Assembly (NCBI RefSeq): GCF_038002825.1
Contig: NZ_JBBODF010000001.1
Location: 5,022,001-5,086,000 of the forward strand
Direction of reading: 5' to 3'
Length of the DNA stretch: 64,000 nt
Origin: Paenibacillus sp. FSL H8-0048
Lineage (GTDB): Bacteria > Bacillota > Bacilli > Paenibacillales > Paenibacillaceae
Shown here: positions 43,143 through 52,613 of the stretch, piece after piece
Layout of the letters: the number at the start of each line of letters is the position of its first letter
Numbering within the stretch: the stretch's first letter is position 1
Position numbers and translations under genes: made by a program
The notes under the pieces: generated by a model
What the model was told of the DNA's origin: nothing
What the model saw: only the letters and a program-made list of their open reading frames with translations
The model's database searches: none

Positions 43143-44837
43143 CTAGATCTTAAAGTTCTCCACCAGCACCTGCAGCTTCTCCGCCAGGGAGGAGAGGAAG
43201 GCGGCGGAGGATTCGACCTCCTGCATGGCGGCAAGCTGCTCCTGGGACGAGGCGGACAGGGTCTCCGCGCCCTCGGCCGTCTGATTGGAGACCGCTACGA
43301 TCTTCTGGATCGAAGATACAAGCCCGTCAGAGAGCAGGGCCAGCTCACGCACTGTGGCTGAGATCTGCTGGCTATGTGCAGACATCTCGGAGACGGACGT
43401 CTCAATCTCGGAGAAGGAATGCCCGGCAGCTATAATCATCTCTTTGCCGTGATGCATCTCTTCTGTGGAGTGCTTCATGGTCTCTCCCGCCTTGTCCATC
43501 TGCTGGACAATCAGGCTGACCAGCTCGCCGATCTGGCGGGCAGATCCGGCTGAACGTTCAGCCAGCTTGCGTACAGAGCCTGCGACAACGGCGAAGCCGC
43601 GGCCCTCTTCTCCGGCCCGTGCGGCTTCAATCGCCGCGTTGAGGGATAACAGATTCGTCTCCTCGGCAATACTGGCTATAGTGCCGACAATATTCTCAAT
43701 CTCTTTGGAATGGCTGCCCAGCGTCTCGATAATGCCGGAAAGATCCGAGATACTTGCACCCACTATAGCCATCTGAGAGGTGGTTGAGTCCATCGATTCC
43801 CGGCCTGTCCGGGCCTTCTGGGAGTTGATGGCCGCCTGGTTCATTGCGCTGTCGGCATTGCCTGCAATTTCGGTAATGAAATGCGACATATCCTGTACAG
43901 CCTTGAAGCTGCCCTCCAGATTCTGCAGCTGGGTATGTGCCCCGTCGGCCAGTTCCAGCGTGACATTAACGCTGTGCTCTCCGGCCCGGTTAGTCTCCTG
44001 GGCGCTGGCGGACAGCTCCTGGGATGAGGAAGCAACCAGCATGGATGTATCGTTGACCTGTGTAATCAGGTCGCGCAGATTCAGGGTCATCGCATTGAAG
44101 TCACGGGCAAGCTCGCCGATCTCGTCCTTAGCCGTGAAGAGCAGCGGTTCCCGGGTCAGATCGCCCTTGGCTACCGTGTTGACAGATGCGGACAGCTTGG
44201 TCAGCGGGCTGACCATCCGGCGGATCAGCAAATAAGCAGCGAGAATCGCAATAATCAGAATGGAGCTGCCGATCAGGAAGGGCTGCGTGATGATATCCAT
44301 GGTCCGGGATTGAATTAAGGGGCCGTCGAAGTTAATCGCCATTAATGCAATGATGGGTTTGGTAGGGTCATGGTCCTGATAGATGGGGCCGTAGCCGGTT
44401 TTGAGGGAGGTGCCTTGATATGTATACACCTTCGAGTAGGCGGAATGCTTCATGGTAGTAATCATTCTTTTATCTTCATCTGAGAAGTAGAAGGAGTCTC
44501 CGGCTTTGTAGCCACGCTTTTTAAAGTTTTTGTCAGCAGCCAATACCTTGCCGTCCAGTGACAAGATGAAGGCTTCTTTGAAAATAGGCTTGTGATCACT
44601 GATCCATCCGATGCGGTCTTCAATCGCAGTCAGCTTGCTGGTATCCCCGGCAGCCAGAGCGGTTATGTCGGCAGGATCGATAAGGCCGGTAGTTATATTC
44701 GCGCAGCCTACCAATTCAATGCCCGCAGCTTCATCGATCTGCTTGTAAGCAGCATGATAACCGAAGAAGCCTATGGATGAACCAACCAACAGCAATACAA
44801 TCAGCATCATCCATGTTAATTTTGTTGCCAATTTCAT
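43143..44837 (-). CDS. Methyl-accepting chemotaxis protein
   Basis: A 564-residue chemoreceptor: transmembrane helix (about 6-27), an extracellular sensor of about 160 residues (sCache-like, with IDEAAGIELVGCANITTGLI and FILSLDGKVLAADKNF), second helix (about 198-217), HAMP (about 218-275) and a long coiled-coil signalling domain with the conserved hairpin tip region IVGTIASIAEETNLLSLNAA ... EEGRGFAVVA. It transmits ligand signals to CheA/CheW. ATG 44837 has GGTGAT upstream; the longer frame begins with non-homologous sequence. Ligand unknown; no chemotaxis operon is nearby. Confidence 0.9.
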   Translation of the reverse strand: MKLATKLTWMMLIVLLLVGSSIGFFGYHAAYKQIDEAAGIELVGCANITTGLIDPADITALAAGDTSKLTAIEDRIGWISDHKPIFKEAFILSLDGKVLAADKNFKKRGYKAGDSFYFSDEDKRMITTMKHSAYSKVYTYQGTSLKTGYGPIYQDHDPTKPIIALMAINFDGPLIQSRTMDIITQPFLIGSSILIIAILAAYLLIRRMVSPLTKLSASVNTVAKGDLTREPLLFTAKDEIGELARDFNAMTLNLRDLITQVNDTSMLVASSSQELSASAQETNRAGEHSVNVTLELADGAHTQLQNLEGSFKAVQDMSHFITEIAGNADSAMNQAAINSQKARTGRESMDSTTSQMAIVGASISDLSGIIETLGSHSKEIENIVGTIASIAEETNLLSLNAAIEAARAGEEGRGFAVVAGSVRKLAERSAGSARQIGELVSLIVQQMDKAGETMKHSTEEMHHGKEMIIAAGHSFSEIETSVSEMSAHSQQISATVRELALLSDGLVSSIQKIVAVSNQTAEGAETLSASSQEQLAAMQEVESSAAFLSSLAEKLQVLVENFKI

Positions 44838-45075
44838 AACAAATATCACCAGCCCTGACTCTAAAAGATTAAGTGAATTATGGGGTTCACTGCTACGATT
44901 ATAGCGCATACGCTGCGGTTTGAGCATACGTCAGAAAAAAGAATTTTTGTGTCGGAAAATGATGGATTATGTATAAAAAATCATTGAAAAATAGGCGCTT
45001 ATTCAAAAAATATTGAATGTCGGACCGGTATAATGGTAGGCTTGAAGCAGAACAAACGGACTGGGAGCTGAAGGA

Positions 45076-45507
45076 ATGTCACAAGAAGTCAATCCTTTGA
45101 TCGAACGTGTGGGATTATCCATGTGGAAGGTTCAGCGCAGAATTATGTCGCAGATGTCAATGCATAAGGAATTGGGGCTGACTGTGCCGCAATTCGGGCT
45201 GCTGCATATGATCTTTCAGGAGAAGCAGGCACGGGTGATTCAGCTGGCGGACAAGATGGAAGTGAAGTCCAGTGCAGTCACCGTCATGCTGGACCGGCTG
45301 GAGCTGCTGGAGCTGATCGCCCGCGTGACGGACGAGAACGACCGCAGAGCGGTAATCGTCACGATCACGGGCAAGGGACAAGAGGTATTGGAAGAAGCAC
45401 AGCGCCGGTCACTGCTGCTGCTGGAAGAGCATCTGGCCATTCTGGAGCCGGCAGAGCTGGAGAACTTCGCGGATTATTATCTCATGCTGGAGAATCAGGA
45501 GCGTTAA
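45076..45507 (+). CDS. MarR-family regulator
   Basis: A 143-residue winged-helix repressor: LTVPQFGLLHMIF (helices 2-3), recognition region VIQLADKMEVKSSAVTVMLDRLELLELI and wing VTDENDRRAVIVTITGKG. The start has GGGAGCTGAAGGA upstream. It is followed directly by a terminator, so no target gene is in the same transcript. Ligand and target unknown. Confidence 0.88.
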   Translation: MSQEVNPLIERVGLSMWKVQRRIMSQMSMHKELGLTVPQFGLLHMIFQEKQARVIQLADKMEVKSSAVTVMLDRLELLELIARVTDENDRRAVIVTITGKGQEVLEEAQRRSLLLLEEHLAILEPAELENFADYYLMLENQER

Positions 45508-45521
45508 CATAAGCATTACAA

Positions 45522-45566
45522 AGAGGCAGCGCTTCTCCACTAAGGAGAGACGCTGCCTCTTGTCTT
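45522..45566 (+). terminator. Terminator of the MarR gene
   Basis: Outer arms AGAGGCAGCG and CGCTGCCTCT, with an inner TCTCC/GGAGA stem, followed by TGTCTTG. Confidence 0.8.
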
Positions 45567-45640
45567 GATGGATTTTATATGCTTTGGGATAAGTCCAAGT
45601 GTACCCTTATTTATTATTTTCCTTAAAATAAAATCCATTG

Positions 45641-45864
45641 GGCTGATACAGCGGCATATGGACCAAATGTATGTGGAAAACAGCATACATTGTGCTCGCA
45701 AGCACCCATATGGACCAAATGTATGTGGAAAACAGCATACGTTGTGCTCGCAAGCACCCATATGGACCAAATGTATGTGGAAAACAGCATACATTGTGCT
45801 CACAAGCACCCATATGGACCAAATGTATGTGGAAAACAGCATACGTTGTGCTCGCGCGAAGGTA
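45641..45864 (+). repeat. Tandem palindromic repeat array 2 (four units, 52-bp period)
   Basis: Palindromes begin at 45666, 45718, 45770 and 45822, exactly 52 bases apart. Arms are ATGTATGT and GCATAC(A/G)T around GGAAAACA. Each spacer also holds GTGCT-CGCA-AGCAC, a second small hairpin, and CATATGGACC. The left border GGCTGATACAGCGGCATATG and right border GTGCTCGCGCGAAGGTA are shared with array 3. Changes relative to the perfect arms give G-T pairs on the plus strand. Confidence 0.93.
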
Positions 45865-45869
45865 GTCCT

Positions 45870-45894
45870 AATCATCCGTTAGGATGATTTTTTT
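45870..45894 (+). terminator. Terminator directly after repeat array 2
   Basis: AATCATCC and GGATGATT arms with loop GTTA and seven T residues. It begins six bases after the array's right border, so a transcript of the array would end here. Confidence 0.8.
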
Positions 45895-45903
45895 AAAAGA
45901 TAA

Positions 45904-45943
45904 GCCAGTTTTGGGGTAAGCCCAAGCTTACCCCAAAACTGGC
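45904..45943. terminator. Long perfect hairpin at the end of the LTA-synthase-like gene
   Basis: Seventeen-base perfect arms (GCCAGTTTTGGGGTAAG and its complement) flank CCCAAG. The right arm touches the stop codon of the minus-strand gene. On the minus strand it is followed by TTATCTTTT, making it that gene's terminator. Confidence 0.8.
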
Positions 45944-47805
45944 TATTCTGCGGCAGGTTCTTTGTCCGGCAATTGTGTAACGTAGCTGTCAGACAGCTGG
46001 CGCAGCCGCAGCGCGCGGTTGTATTCATCCTCGTTGCCGGCCGGAGCAGTACCTCCGGTAGCCAGCGGATATTGGGTATTATCCTCGAAGCTGTTGCCCG
46101 GAATCAGCAGGGCAGAGCTGGAAATGAAGGAGCCGGTAGGCAGGTAATACCGCTGAGGCAGCAAATTGTAGGACTGGCTGAGCAGATCCTGGCCGAAATG
46201 AATGTTCTTATCCATCGATACCCCCAGCAGGCCGGCGGCTGTAGGCATAATATCGACTTCTCCGCCTACCTGTGCAAGCTTCTGCGGAGCAATTCCTTCG
46301 CCATGGATGAGCAGCGGAATGTTGAGCATATTGGCGTAGCTGTAATCATATCCGTAGATTTCCTTCATTAGCTGCTTGTCGTCATGATCCAGCGAATAGA
46401 TCGGCAGTCCCATATGGTCGCCGTAGACCATAACCAGACTGTTCTCCCATAAACCATTCGCCTTCAGTTCATCTACAAACTGTCCGAAGGCGTAGTCCGC
46501 ATAGTTCTGCGACCGCACATAATCGCCGACAAAGGTTCCTTCATACCGCTCAGGAAGCTTCATCTTGTGCTTCTCTTCAGGAATAGTGAACGGGTGATGC
46601 GCCGACATGGAGATGACCTGGGCATAGAACGGCTTGCCAGCATCACTCATTTCCTTCAGCTTCTCCGAGGATTTGCGGTAGAGCACCTCATCGGAAGCAC
46701 CGAAGAAGAAGGCATCCTCGTCACCGAAGAACTGGTGATCGTAATACTTTTGCCAGCCGAGGGCCTTGTATAGCTCGCCCCGGTTCCAGAATTCCACCAC
46801 GTTGGTGTGGAACGTGGCTGTCTGATAGCCGTTGTCTCCCAGCAGACGGGGCAGACTTGGCAGCTGCTTGTCGACATAAGACATGGTAGCCGCACCCTGC
46901 GGAGGAATATAGAAGGACGAATTGACCACGAATTCCGCATCGGAGGTGTTGCCCTGGCCGACCATCTGATAGAAGTTCGTGAAGTACAGGCTCTGTTCCA
47001 TCAGACGGTTCAGGTTAGGGGTAATCTCCTGGCCGTCTACCTTAAGACCCATCAGGAAGTTCTGAAAGGACTCCAATTGGATCACAATCAGATTCTTGCC
47101 CTTGGCAGCACCGGCATAAGCCGAGACTGCTGAAGGGTCGATGCCCTTGAGCTGGTTAATCGTGCTCTGTGTGATTTTACTGGCCTCTACCAGCTCGGTT
47201 TTATCTTTGGCAAAGATCGTGTATGCTTCATAATTAAGGATGCCCATCTCCTGGGCCTTCTTGATCTCATTCATGCTCGCCTTATTCGGAAGAATATTGA
47301 ACAGGCAGAGTCCGAGCGAGACCGCGAACAGTACGACATGCAGCGTCCGGCCATTCGGACGGTTGATTTGGTCTTTTTTATAAGTGCGGCCGTTCTTGTT
47401 AATGAAGAAGTAGAAGCCCAGCACGATAATATCGGTGAAAATCAGCAGATAATAAGGGTCCATCAAGGAGAATACACTGTTCTTGACAGCCGTGACCTGG
47501 TTCACCTGCTCGGCGGCATGGTAAGTGACAATGACCCCGTAATATTTGAAGTACATAATGGCGGCAAAAAAGATCGCGGTAACCAGCAGATTGACCGTCA
47601 TGTAATAGCCGAGCTTCCGTCTGGAGGCAAAGCGCTCAATCAGGAAAAACAGGGCCCAGACAAAGGGCAGCTCCGTCAGCAGCGATTGCCAGAATTTCAG
47701 ATCATCAAAGATTACACCCCAGGCCAGCAGGCTTTTGAACAGAAAAAGAATGGAAAAGAACACAAATGGCTTAAGGAGCCATCGTTTCACAGTTTGGGAT
47801 GACAC
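45943..47805 (-). CDS. LTA-synthase-family phosphoglycerol transferase
   Basis: A 620-residue membrane enzyme. Five N-terminal helices (to about residue 160) precede a linker and an extracellular sulfatase-fold domain. The catalytic Thr is in VGQGNTSDAEFVVN and metal ligands are in YGDHMGLP and the AHHPF region. Such enzymes polymerise glycerol-phosphate from phosphatidylglycerol into lipoteichoic acid or prime it. GTG 47805 is preferred because GAAGG lies upstream; the 40-codon extension in the longer frame has no such site. It is monocistronic. Whether it is the main LtaS or a primase/paralogue cannot be told here. Confidence 0.9.
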   Translation of the reverse strand: MSSQTVKRWLLKPFVFFSILFLFKSLLAWGVIFDDLKFWQSLLTELPFVWALFFLIERFASRRKLGYYMTVNLLVTAIFFAAIMYFKYYGVIVTYHAAEQVNQVTAVKNSVFSLMDPYYLLIFTDIIVLGFYFFINKNGRTYKKDQINRPNGRTLHVVLFAVSLGLCLFNILPNKASMNEIKKAQEMGILNYEAYTIFAKDKTELVEASKITQSTINQLKGIDPSAVSAYAGAAKGKNLIVIQLESFQNFLMGLKVDGQEITPNLNRLMEQSLYFTNFYQMVGQGNTSDAEFVVNSSFYIPPQGAATMSYVDKQLPSLPRLLGDNGYQTATFHTNVVEFWNRGELYKALGWQKYYDHQFFGDEDAFFFGASDEVLYRKSSEKLKEMSDAGKPFYAQVISMSAHHPFTIPEEKHKMKLPERYEGTFVGDYVRSQNYADYAFGQFVDELKANGLWENSLVMVYGDHMGLPIYSLDHDDKQLMKEIYGYDYSYANMLNIPLLIHGEGIAPQKLAQVGGEVDIMPTAAGLLGVSMDKNIHFGQDLLSQSYNLLPQRYYLPTGSFISSSALLIPGNSFEDNTQYPLATGGTAPAGNEDEYNRALRLRQLSDSYVTQLPDKEPAAE

Positions 47806-48084
47806 AGCTTCGCCTTCTTTCTGAAGAATGAACAGGTTTCCGGCTGATAGGAAACAGCGGCATGAGGACATAAGAATACCATTATCAATAGAACTTATTA
47901 TGCAGTGCCAGGGAAGGAATGTCAAAAATCAGAAGCGGCCGTATACTCCCTGAAGCGCGCGTAAACTACGGCTAGAACGAATCCGGCGCAGGCCACTCCC
48001 TCAGGCGGGGGAATATCGGCGTTAACCGAAGAATATGAGCCTTACGCAGCGGAAGCTGGCGGAAATTATTGGAGGTGGGGACGG

Positions 48085-50400
48085 ATGGAGCATACAGAAA
48101 TCACACTGTCCGTGAGGGCGCTTGTAGAATTTGCCTACAGCAGCGGCAGTCTGGAGCCGGGCTTCCGCAGCGGAGCCGCCATGGCGGAGGGGACACGCAG
48201 CCATCAGCTGATCCAGAAGCAATACAAGGAAGGAGACCGCAAGGAGGTCTATTTGAAGACCGGAATTCCTTACGGAGAGCTGCTGTTCCAGATTGACGGG
48301 CGCTGCGACGGCCTGCTTACGGCAGAGGATGGGAGCCTGACAGTGGAGGAAATTAAGTCCATGGCCGGAATCCCGGACCCTGCTTTTGAAGGGAAGCACG
48401 TACACTGGGCCCAGGCTTACATGTACGCTTACATGCTGGCAACAGATCTTGAGCTTCCCTATATCCACGTGAAGCTTACCTATGTACAGCGGGGAAGCGA
48501 GGCGCAGTACAGTCTCTACCGGGAGATGTCCCGCGAAGCACTGACGGCCTTTGCGCTAGAGACCATAAGCAGGTATGCACCGTATGCCGAGATGATGGTC
48601 CGGTATAAGGCGAAGAGAGGGGAGAGTATCACGGCGCTGTTCTTTCCGTTCTCAGCCTACCGGCCCGGCCAGCGCCATTTCGCAGCCGCAGTCTACACCT
48701 CCATTGCTGAGGGGGCGAACCTCTTCGCCCAGGCACCGACAGGCATCGGCAAAACCATGTCCACCCTGTTCCCGGCGGTCAAAGCGCTGGGCGAAGGCAA
48801 GGCAGCCGGTATCTTCTATCTGACCGCCAAGACTGTTACGCGGATCGCGGCGCAGGAGGCGGCCGCGATGCTGAACCGCCGCGGGCTGCATCTGCATGTC
48901 ATTGCGCTGACGGCGAAGGAGAAGGCCTGCTTCCGGGAGGAAGGCATCTGCGGCACGGAGTCCTGCGCTTATGCAGAAGGGTACTATGACCGGATCAATG
49001 GCGCGCTGATTGACATGCTGGAGCATGAGACGCTGATGACCCGGGAGACGATTGCCGGCTATGCCCATAAGCATCAGGTCTGCCCGTTTGAATTCTCGCT
49101 GGATGCTGCCTATGCCTGCGATGTTGTGATCTGCGATTACAATTATATCTACGATCCGCGTATCAGTCTGAAGCGCATGTCCGAGGAGCGTAAGAAGAAC
49201 ACCGTGCTGCTGGTGGATGAAGCGCACAATCTGGTAGACCGGGGCCGGGAGATGTATTCTGCTTCGCTTACCAAGGCTCCCTTCCTGGCGCTTAGCCGGA
49301 CCTGCAAAACCGCGAATCCCCGGCTCGGCACTGCCGCCAAAGCGGTGAATGCTTTCTTCATTGCACTGCGCAAGAGCTGTAGTGACAAGGGTGCGGGAGA
49401 GTGGGCGGCCTATCCGGAGGAGCTGCCGGAGCTGCTGGAGAACTTCGCGGCCGAAGCCGAGCTGGAGCTGCTGAATCCCTCTGCTCCTGCAGGCTCTGCG
49501 CTGGCAGAGGAGGAGGGGGAGAACAGCCTGCTGGATACCTATTACGCGGTACAGGCGATGCTCCGCACCTTCAAAACCTACGATGAACGCTACGTCACGT
49601 ATGCCGAGGTGCGCAGCGGTGATGTGTATCTGAAGCTGTTCAATCTCGATCCGTCGCATTTGCTGCAGCAGATGGGCAAGAGCTTTCGCAGCCAGATTCT
49701 GTTCTCTGCGACCCTCTCGCCGCTCTCGTATTACAGAGATATGATCGGGGCAGGCGCGGAGGACTACAGTCTGAGCCTGGCCTCACCTTTTCACAAAGAG
49801 CAGTGGCAGGTATCTGTGCTGCCTATATCCACCCGGTTTCATGACCGTGAGGCTTCTATACAGCCGCTTAGTGATGCGCTCAAAGGCCTGGTCTCGAAGA
49901 AGGGCAACTACCTGGTCTTCTTCCCCTCCTATCTCTACTTGAAGCATGTCTATGAGGTGTTCACGGAGAAGTACCCTGAAGTCCCCACACTGCTGCAGGG
50001 CAGCGGGATGAGCGAGCCGGAGCGGGAGAGCTTCCTGGCAGCCTTCCGCCCGGATAACCCGGAGCCGCTGCTTGGCTTTGCCGTGCTGGGCGGTATTTTC
50101 TCCGAAGGGGTGGATCTGCCCGGCGACCGGTTGAACGGGGTGATGGTGGTTGGGGTCGGACTCCCGCAGGTGGGGCTGGAGCGCAATCTGCTGCGGAGCT
50201 ATTTCCAGTCACAGGGCAAGAACGGCTTCGATTATGCTTATATCTACCCCGGCATGTGCAAGGTGCAACAGGCCGGAGGACGGCTGATCCGCAGTGAGAG
50301 CGACAGCGGAGTCATTGTGCTCGCTGACGACCGCTTCATGCAGCAATCCTACAGGCAACTGCTCCCAGAGGAGTGGCGGGACTACTCTGTGATGACTTAA
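48085..50400 (+). CDS. Nuclease-helicase: PD-(D/E)XK plus XPD/DinG-type DNA helicase
   Basis: A 771-residue fusion. The N-terminus resembles a RecB/Cas4-type nuclease: IDGRCDGLL (Asp71, Asp75) and VEEIKSM (Glu89, Lys91). The helicase follows with Walker A APTGIGKT (Lys223), four Cys suited to an Fe-S cluster (282, 289, 294, 333), DEAH box VDEAHN (378-381) and C-terminal motif VI region QQAGGRLIRSESDSG. It should unwind 5'-3' and may cut DNA, in repair of replication-blocking structures. ATG 48085 follows TTGGAGGTGGGG. It is monocistronic. Related fusions are known in firmicutes; its pathway is unproven. Confidence 0.88.
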   Translation: MEHTEITLSVRALVEFAYSSGSLEPGFRSGAAMAEGTRSHQLIQKQYKEGDRKEVYLKTGIPYGELLFQIDGRCDGLLTAEDGSLTVEEIKSMAGIPDPAFEGKHVHWAQAYMYAYMLATDLELPYIHVKLTYVQRGSEAQYSLYREMSREALTAFALETISRYAPYAEMMVRYKAKRGESITALFFPFSAYRPGQRHFAAAVYTSIAEGANLFAQAPTGIGKTMSTLFPAVKALGEGKAAGIFYLTAKTVTRIAAQEAAAMLNRRGLHLHVIALTAKEKACFREEGICGTESCAYAEGYYDRINGALIDMLEHETLMTRETIAGYAHKHQVCPFEFSLDAAYACDVVICDYNYIYDPRISLKRMSEERKKNTVLLVDEAHNLVDRGREMYSASLTKAPFLALSRTCKTANPRLGTAAKAVNAFFIALRKSCSDKGAGEWAAYPEELPELLENFAAEAELELLNPSAPAGSALAEEEGENSLLDTYYAVQAMLRTFKTYDERYVTYAEVRSGDVYLKLFNLDPSHLLQQMGKSFRSQILFSATLSPLSYYRDMIGAGAEDYSLSLASPFHKEQWQVSVLPISTRFHDREASIQPLSDALKGLVSKKGNYLVFFPSYLYLKHVYEVFTEKYPEVPTLLQGSGMSEPERESFLAAFRPDNPEPLLGFAVLGGIFSEGVDLPGDRLNGVMVVGVGLPQVGLERNLLRSYFQSQGKNGFDYAYIYPGMCKVQQAGGRLIRSESDSGVIVLADDRFMQQSYRQLLPEEWRDYSVMT

Positions 50401-50453
50401 GCGGGTATAATCTACTGAAAAGGCATTCACCAGACAACTCAGGAGGTAATGAC

Positions 50454-51422
50454 ATGACGCTTAATATCGGACTTGTTGGAACAGGCTGGTTCTCCAAGGT
50501 ACATGCGGATTTGCTGGCAGGCATGGAGGATGTGTCGCTGAAGGCAGTCTGCGGCAGCAGTAAGCTTAAGGGAGAAGAGATGGCCCGCCCTTACGGGGCC
50601 GAAGGCTACGGGGAGATTACCGAGATGCTGGACAGCCACAAGCTGGATGCTGTCTACATCTGTGTGCCGCCACAGTCGCACGGAGCGATTGAACGGGCGC
50701 TGATCCGCAGAGACATCCCCTTTTTCATCGAGAAGCCGCTAGGCTCAAGTACGGCCATTCCGGCAAGTCTGCTGGAGGATATCAAGCAGCATCAGCTGCT
50801 GACCTCGGTAGGCTATCACTTCCGCTACCAGGAGAATATCCAGCGGCTGAAGCAGACGCTTGCCGGAGACAAGGTAGGGATGATTACCGGAGAATGGATG
50901 GGCGGAATGCCCGGCGTGGCGTGGTGGCGCAATCAGGAGCAGTCGGGCGGGCAATTCACGGAGCAGACGACGCATATTGTTGACCTGCTGCGTTATCTGG
51001 CCGGTGAGGTGACCGAGGTCTACGGCATGTTCGGCAACCGGATTATGCATGAGAAGCATGAAGGGGTGACCGTTGCCGATGTGGGCACTGTGTCGCTCAA
51101 GCTTGCAAGCGGCATTATCGCCAGCATCTCCAATACCTGTGTGCTGCCCGGTGAGGTGAACAAGGCCGGAATCAGCTTCTATAATGACAACGGCATGCTG
51201 GACTGGAATCCGGAGCGTCTGCTCGAAGTCCGCAGCGGGGACAGCAAGGAATACAAGAATACGGGCAACCCTTACGCGGTAGAGAGCGAGGCCTTCCTGT
51301 ACGCTGTCCGCACCGGAGACCGCTCCCGGATTCTCAGCGATTATGAGGACGGGTACAAGACGCTGAAGGTAACCTGCGCCGCGTATGAATCCGCCCAGAG
51401 CGGATTGCCTGTGAAGCTGTAG
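50454..51422 (+). CDS. Gfo/Idh/MocA-family oxidoreductase, second copy
   Basis: A 322-residue NAD(P)-dependent enzyme: Rossmann segment NIGLVGTGWFSKVHADLL, conserved FFIEKPLGSS near residue 92 and a C-terminal domain with THIVDLLRYLAGEV. ATG 50454 follows AGGAGGT with seven-base spacing; the longer frame starts inside the helicase gene. It is clearly diverged from the copy at 30.8 kb. No sugar-catabolic neighbours reveal the substrate. It stands alone between the helicase and the cid genes. Confidence 0.86.
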   Translation: MTLNIGLVGTGWFSKVHADLLAGMEDVSLKAVCGSSKLKGEEMARPYGAEGYGEITEMLDSHKLDAVYICVPPQSHGAIERALIRRDIPFFIEKPLGSSTAIPASLLEDIKQHQLLTSVGYHFRYQENIQRLKQTLAGDKVGMITGEWMGGMPGVAWWRNQEQSGGQFTEQTTHIVDLLRYLAGEVTEVYGMFGNRIMHEKHEGVTVADVGTVSLKLASGIIASISNTCVLPGEVNKAGISFYNDNGMLDWNPERLLEVRSGDSKEYKNTGNPYAVESEAFLYAVRTGDRSRILSDYEDGYKTLKVTCAAYESAQSGLPVKL

Positions 51423-51449
51423 GACTCTGTCTTAGGGCCAAAGGGCTGC

Positions 51450-52133
51450 TTAATGAATGAACACGGCGATCAGTGCGGGTGCCAGGCCGATGGAGAACAG
51501 CGCCGCCAGAATCATTGAGATACTGGAGATGGTGCCGGTCAGCGAGCTAAGCTCGAAGGCCTTGGAGGTGCCGGTGCCATGCGCTGCGGTGCCAAGGGAG
51601 ACCCCGCGCGCCACTTCATTCTCAATGTGGAAGAGGCGCAGCACCGAGGGCCCCATCATGGTTCCAAGTACGCCCGTGAGAATGACGAAGACAGCGGTGA
51701 TGCTGGGAACTCCGCCGATGCTCTGCGAGATGCTCATGGCAATCGGCGTAGTTACCGAACGGGGGACCAGGCTGGTGGCGAGATCTCCGCTCAGGTGCAT
51801 TAATTTGGCCAGCAGCATGGAAGACAGTACAGCTGTTACCGTTCCTGACAGCACGCCTGCCGCAATTTCGGCGGCGTGCTTTTTGAGCAGCTTGAAGTTC
51901 TTGTGCAGCGGAATCGCGAAGGCGATGGTCGCCGGCTGAAGCAGGTCTGACAGCCATTTGCCGCCTGCATTGTAGGATTCATAAGAGCTGCCTGTAATTA
52001 GCAGGAAGCCGATAATTACCAGCGGAGTGATGATCAGCGGAGAAGTGTACATTTTACCGCTGGCCGCATAGATCCGTTTAGTTATAAGATATACCGTAAT
52101 GGTAAGTCCAAGGAATAATAGTCCAGTCATCAT
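51450..52133 (-). CDS. cidB: CidB/LrgB-family membrane protein
   Basis: A 227-residue polytopic membrane protein with the family region LVPRSVTTPIAMSISQSIGG and AAHGTGTSKAFELS. LrgB/CidB proteins work with LrgA/CidA in murein hydrolase control, programmed lysis or, as more recent work proposes, pyruvate transport. Its start overlaps the stop of cidA by four bases (ATGA), so translation is coupled. The adjacent divergent LysR gene mirrors the Bacillus ywbI-ywbH-ywbG arrangement, which favours Cid over Lrg. Confidence 0.88.
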   Translation of the reverse strand: MMTGLLFLGLTITVYLITKRIYAASGKMYTSPLIITPLVIIGFLLITGSSYESYNAGGKWLSDLLQPATIAFAIPLHKNFKLLKKHAAEIAAGVLSGTVTAVLSSMLLAKLMHLSGDLATSLVPRSVTTPIAMSISQSIGGVPSITAVFVILTGVLGTMMGPSVLRLFHIENEVARGVSLGTAAHGTGTSKAFELSSLTGTISSISMILAALFSIGLAPALIAVFIH

Positions 52134-52504
52134 GAGCTTCTACGCTCCTTTACTTTATAGATCATACCTGTCAGCAGACCTGAGCTGGCCATGACAGCAA
52201 AGGTGCCCACGAGCACAACAGCCAACACCTGCAGGCCGAAGGATTCCAGCAGCTTCGAATAGTTCATCACCCCGATAGCCGATGGAATGAAGAACAGCAG
52301 CAGCTCAGCCAGCAGCCACGAAGCTCCTGCCTCCACCCAGTTCAGACGGATCACGCCGGATTCGAGCAGCAGGAATAATAGAATCATCCCGATAATGCTT
52401 CCGGGAAGCGGAATATGCAGCAGTGAGGTTAATCCGTTAACCAGCAGGGAGAACACGGTTAGTCCGGCCACCTGCAGTAAGCCTAAGGCAATCTTTTTCA
52501 TCAT
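52130..52504 (-). CDS. cidA: CidA/LrgA-family holin-like protein
   Basis: A 124-residue protein with four membrane helices and the holin-like motif IPLPGSIIGMILLFLLLESGV near residue 31. It is the partner of the overlapping cidB. AAGGAGG precedes its start at 52504. The 109-base gap to the divergent LysR gene must contain both promoters and the regulator's target. Confidence 0.88.
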   Translation of the reverse strand: MMKKIALGLLQVAGLTVFSLLVNGLTSLLHIPLPGSIIGMILLFLLLESGVIRLNWVEAGASWLLAELLLFFIPSAIGVMNYSKLLESFGLQVLAVVLVGTFAVMASSGLLTGMIYKVKERRSS

Positions 52505-52613
52505 GATTACCTCCTTTCATCTCTTACTGAAATTTTACATCTGATTCTTTCATAGGTACAATGAATAGATTGAATATCTCACATTCTAATTGTCTATACA
52601 TGGAGGGTGCCTA

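Larger units (their letters stand above)
45508..45942. other. Intergenic region with repeat array 2 and three terminators
   Basis: A 435-base region between convergent MarR and LTA-synthase-like genes. Open frames that cross it are made of the repeat in all three phases and are not called as genes. Confidence 0.75.

Noticed and set aside
45641..45864. CRISPR array
   Set aside because: Repeat spacing is CRISPR-like at first sight, but the spacers are near-identical copies and no cas genes are present.
48022..48468. Minus-strand open frame of 148 codons over the start of the helicase gene
   Set aside because: It lies opposite the nuclease domain with conserved motifs and has no start signal.
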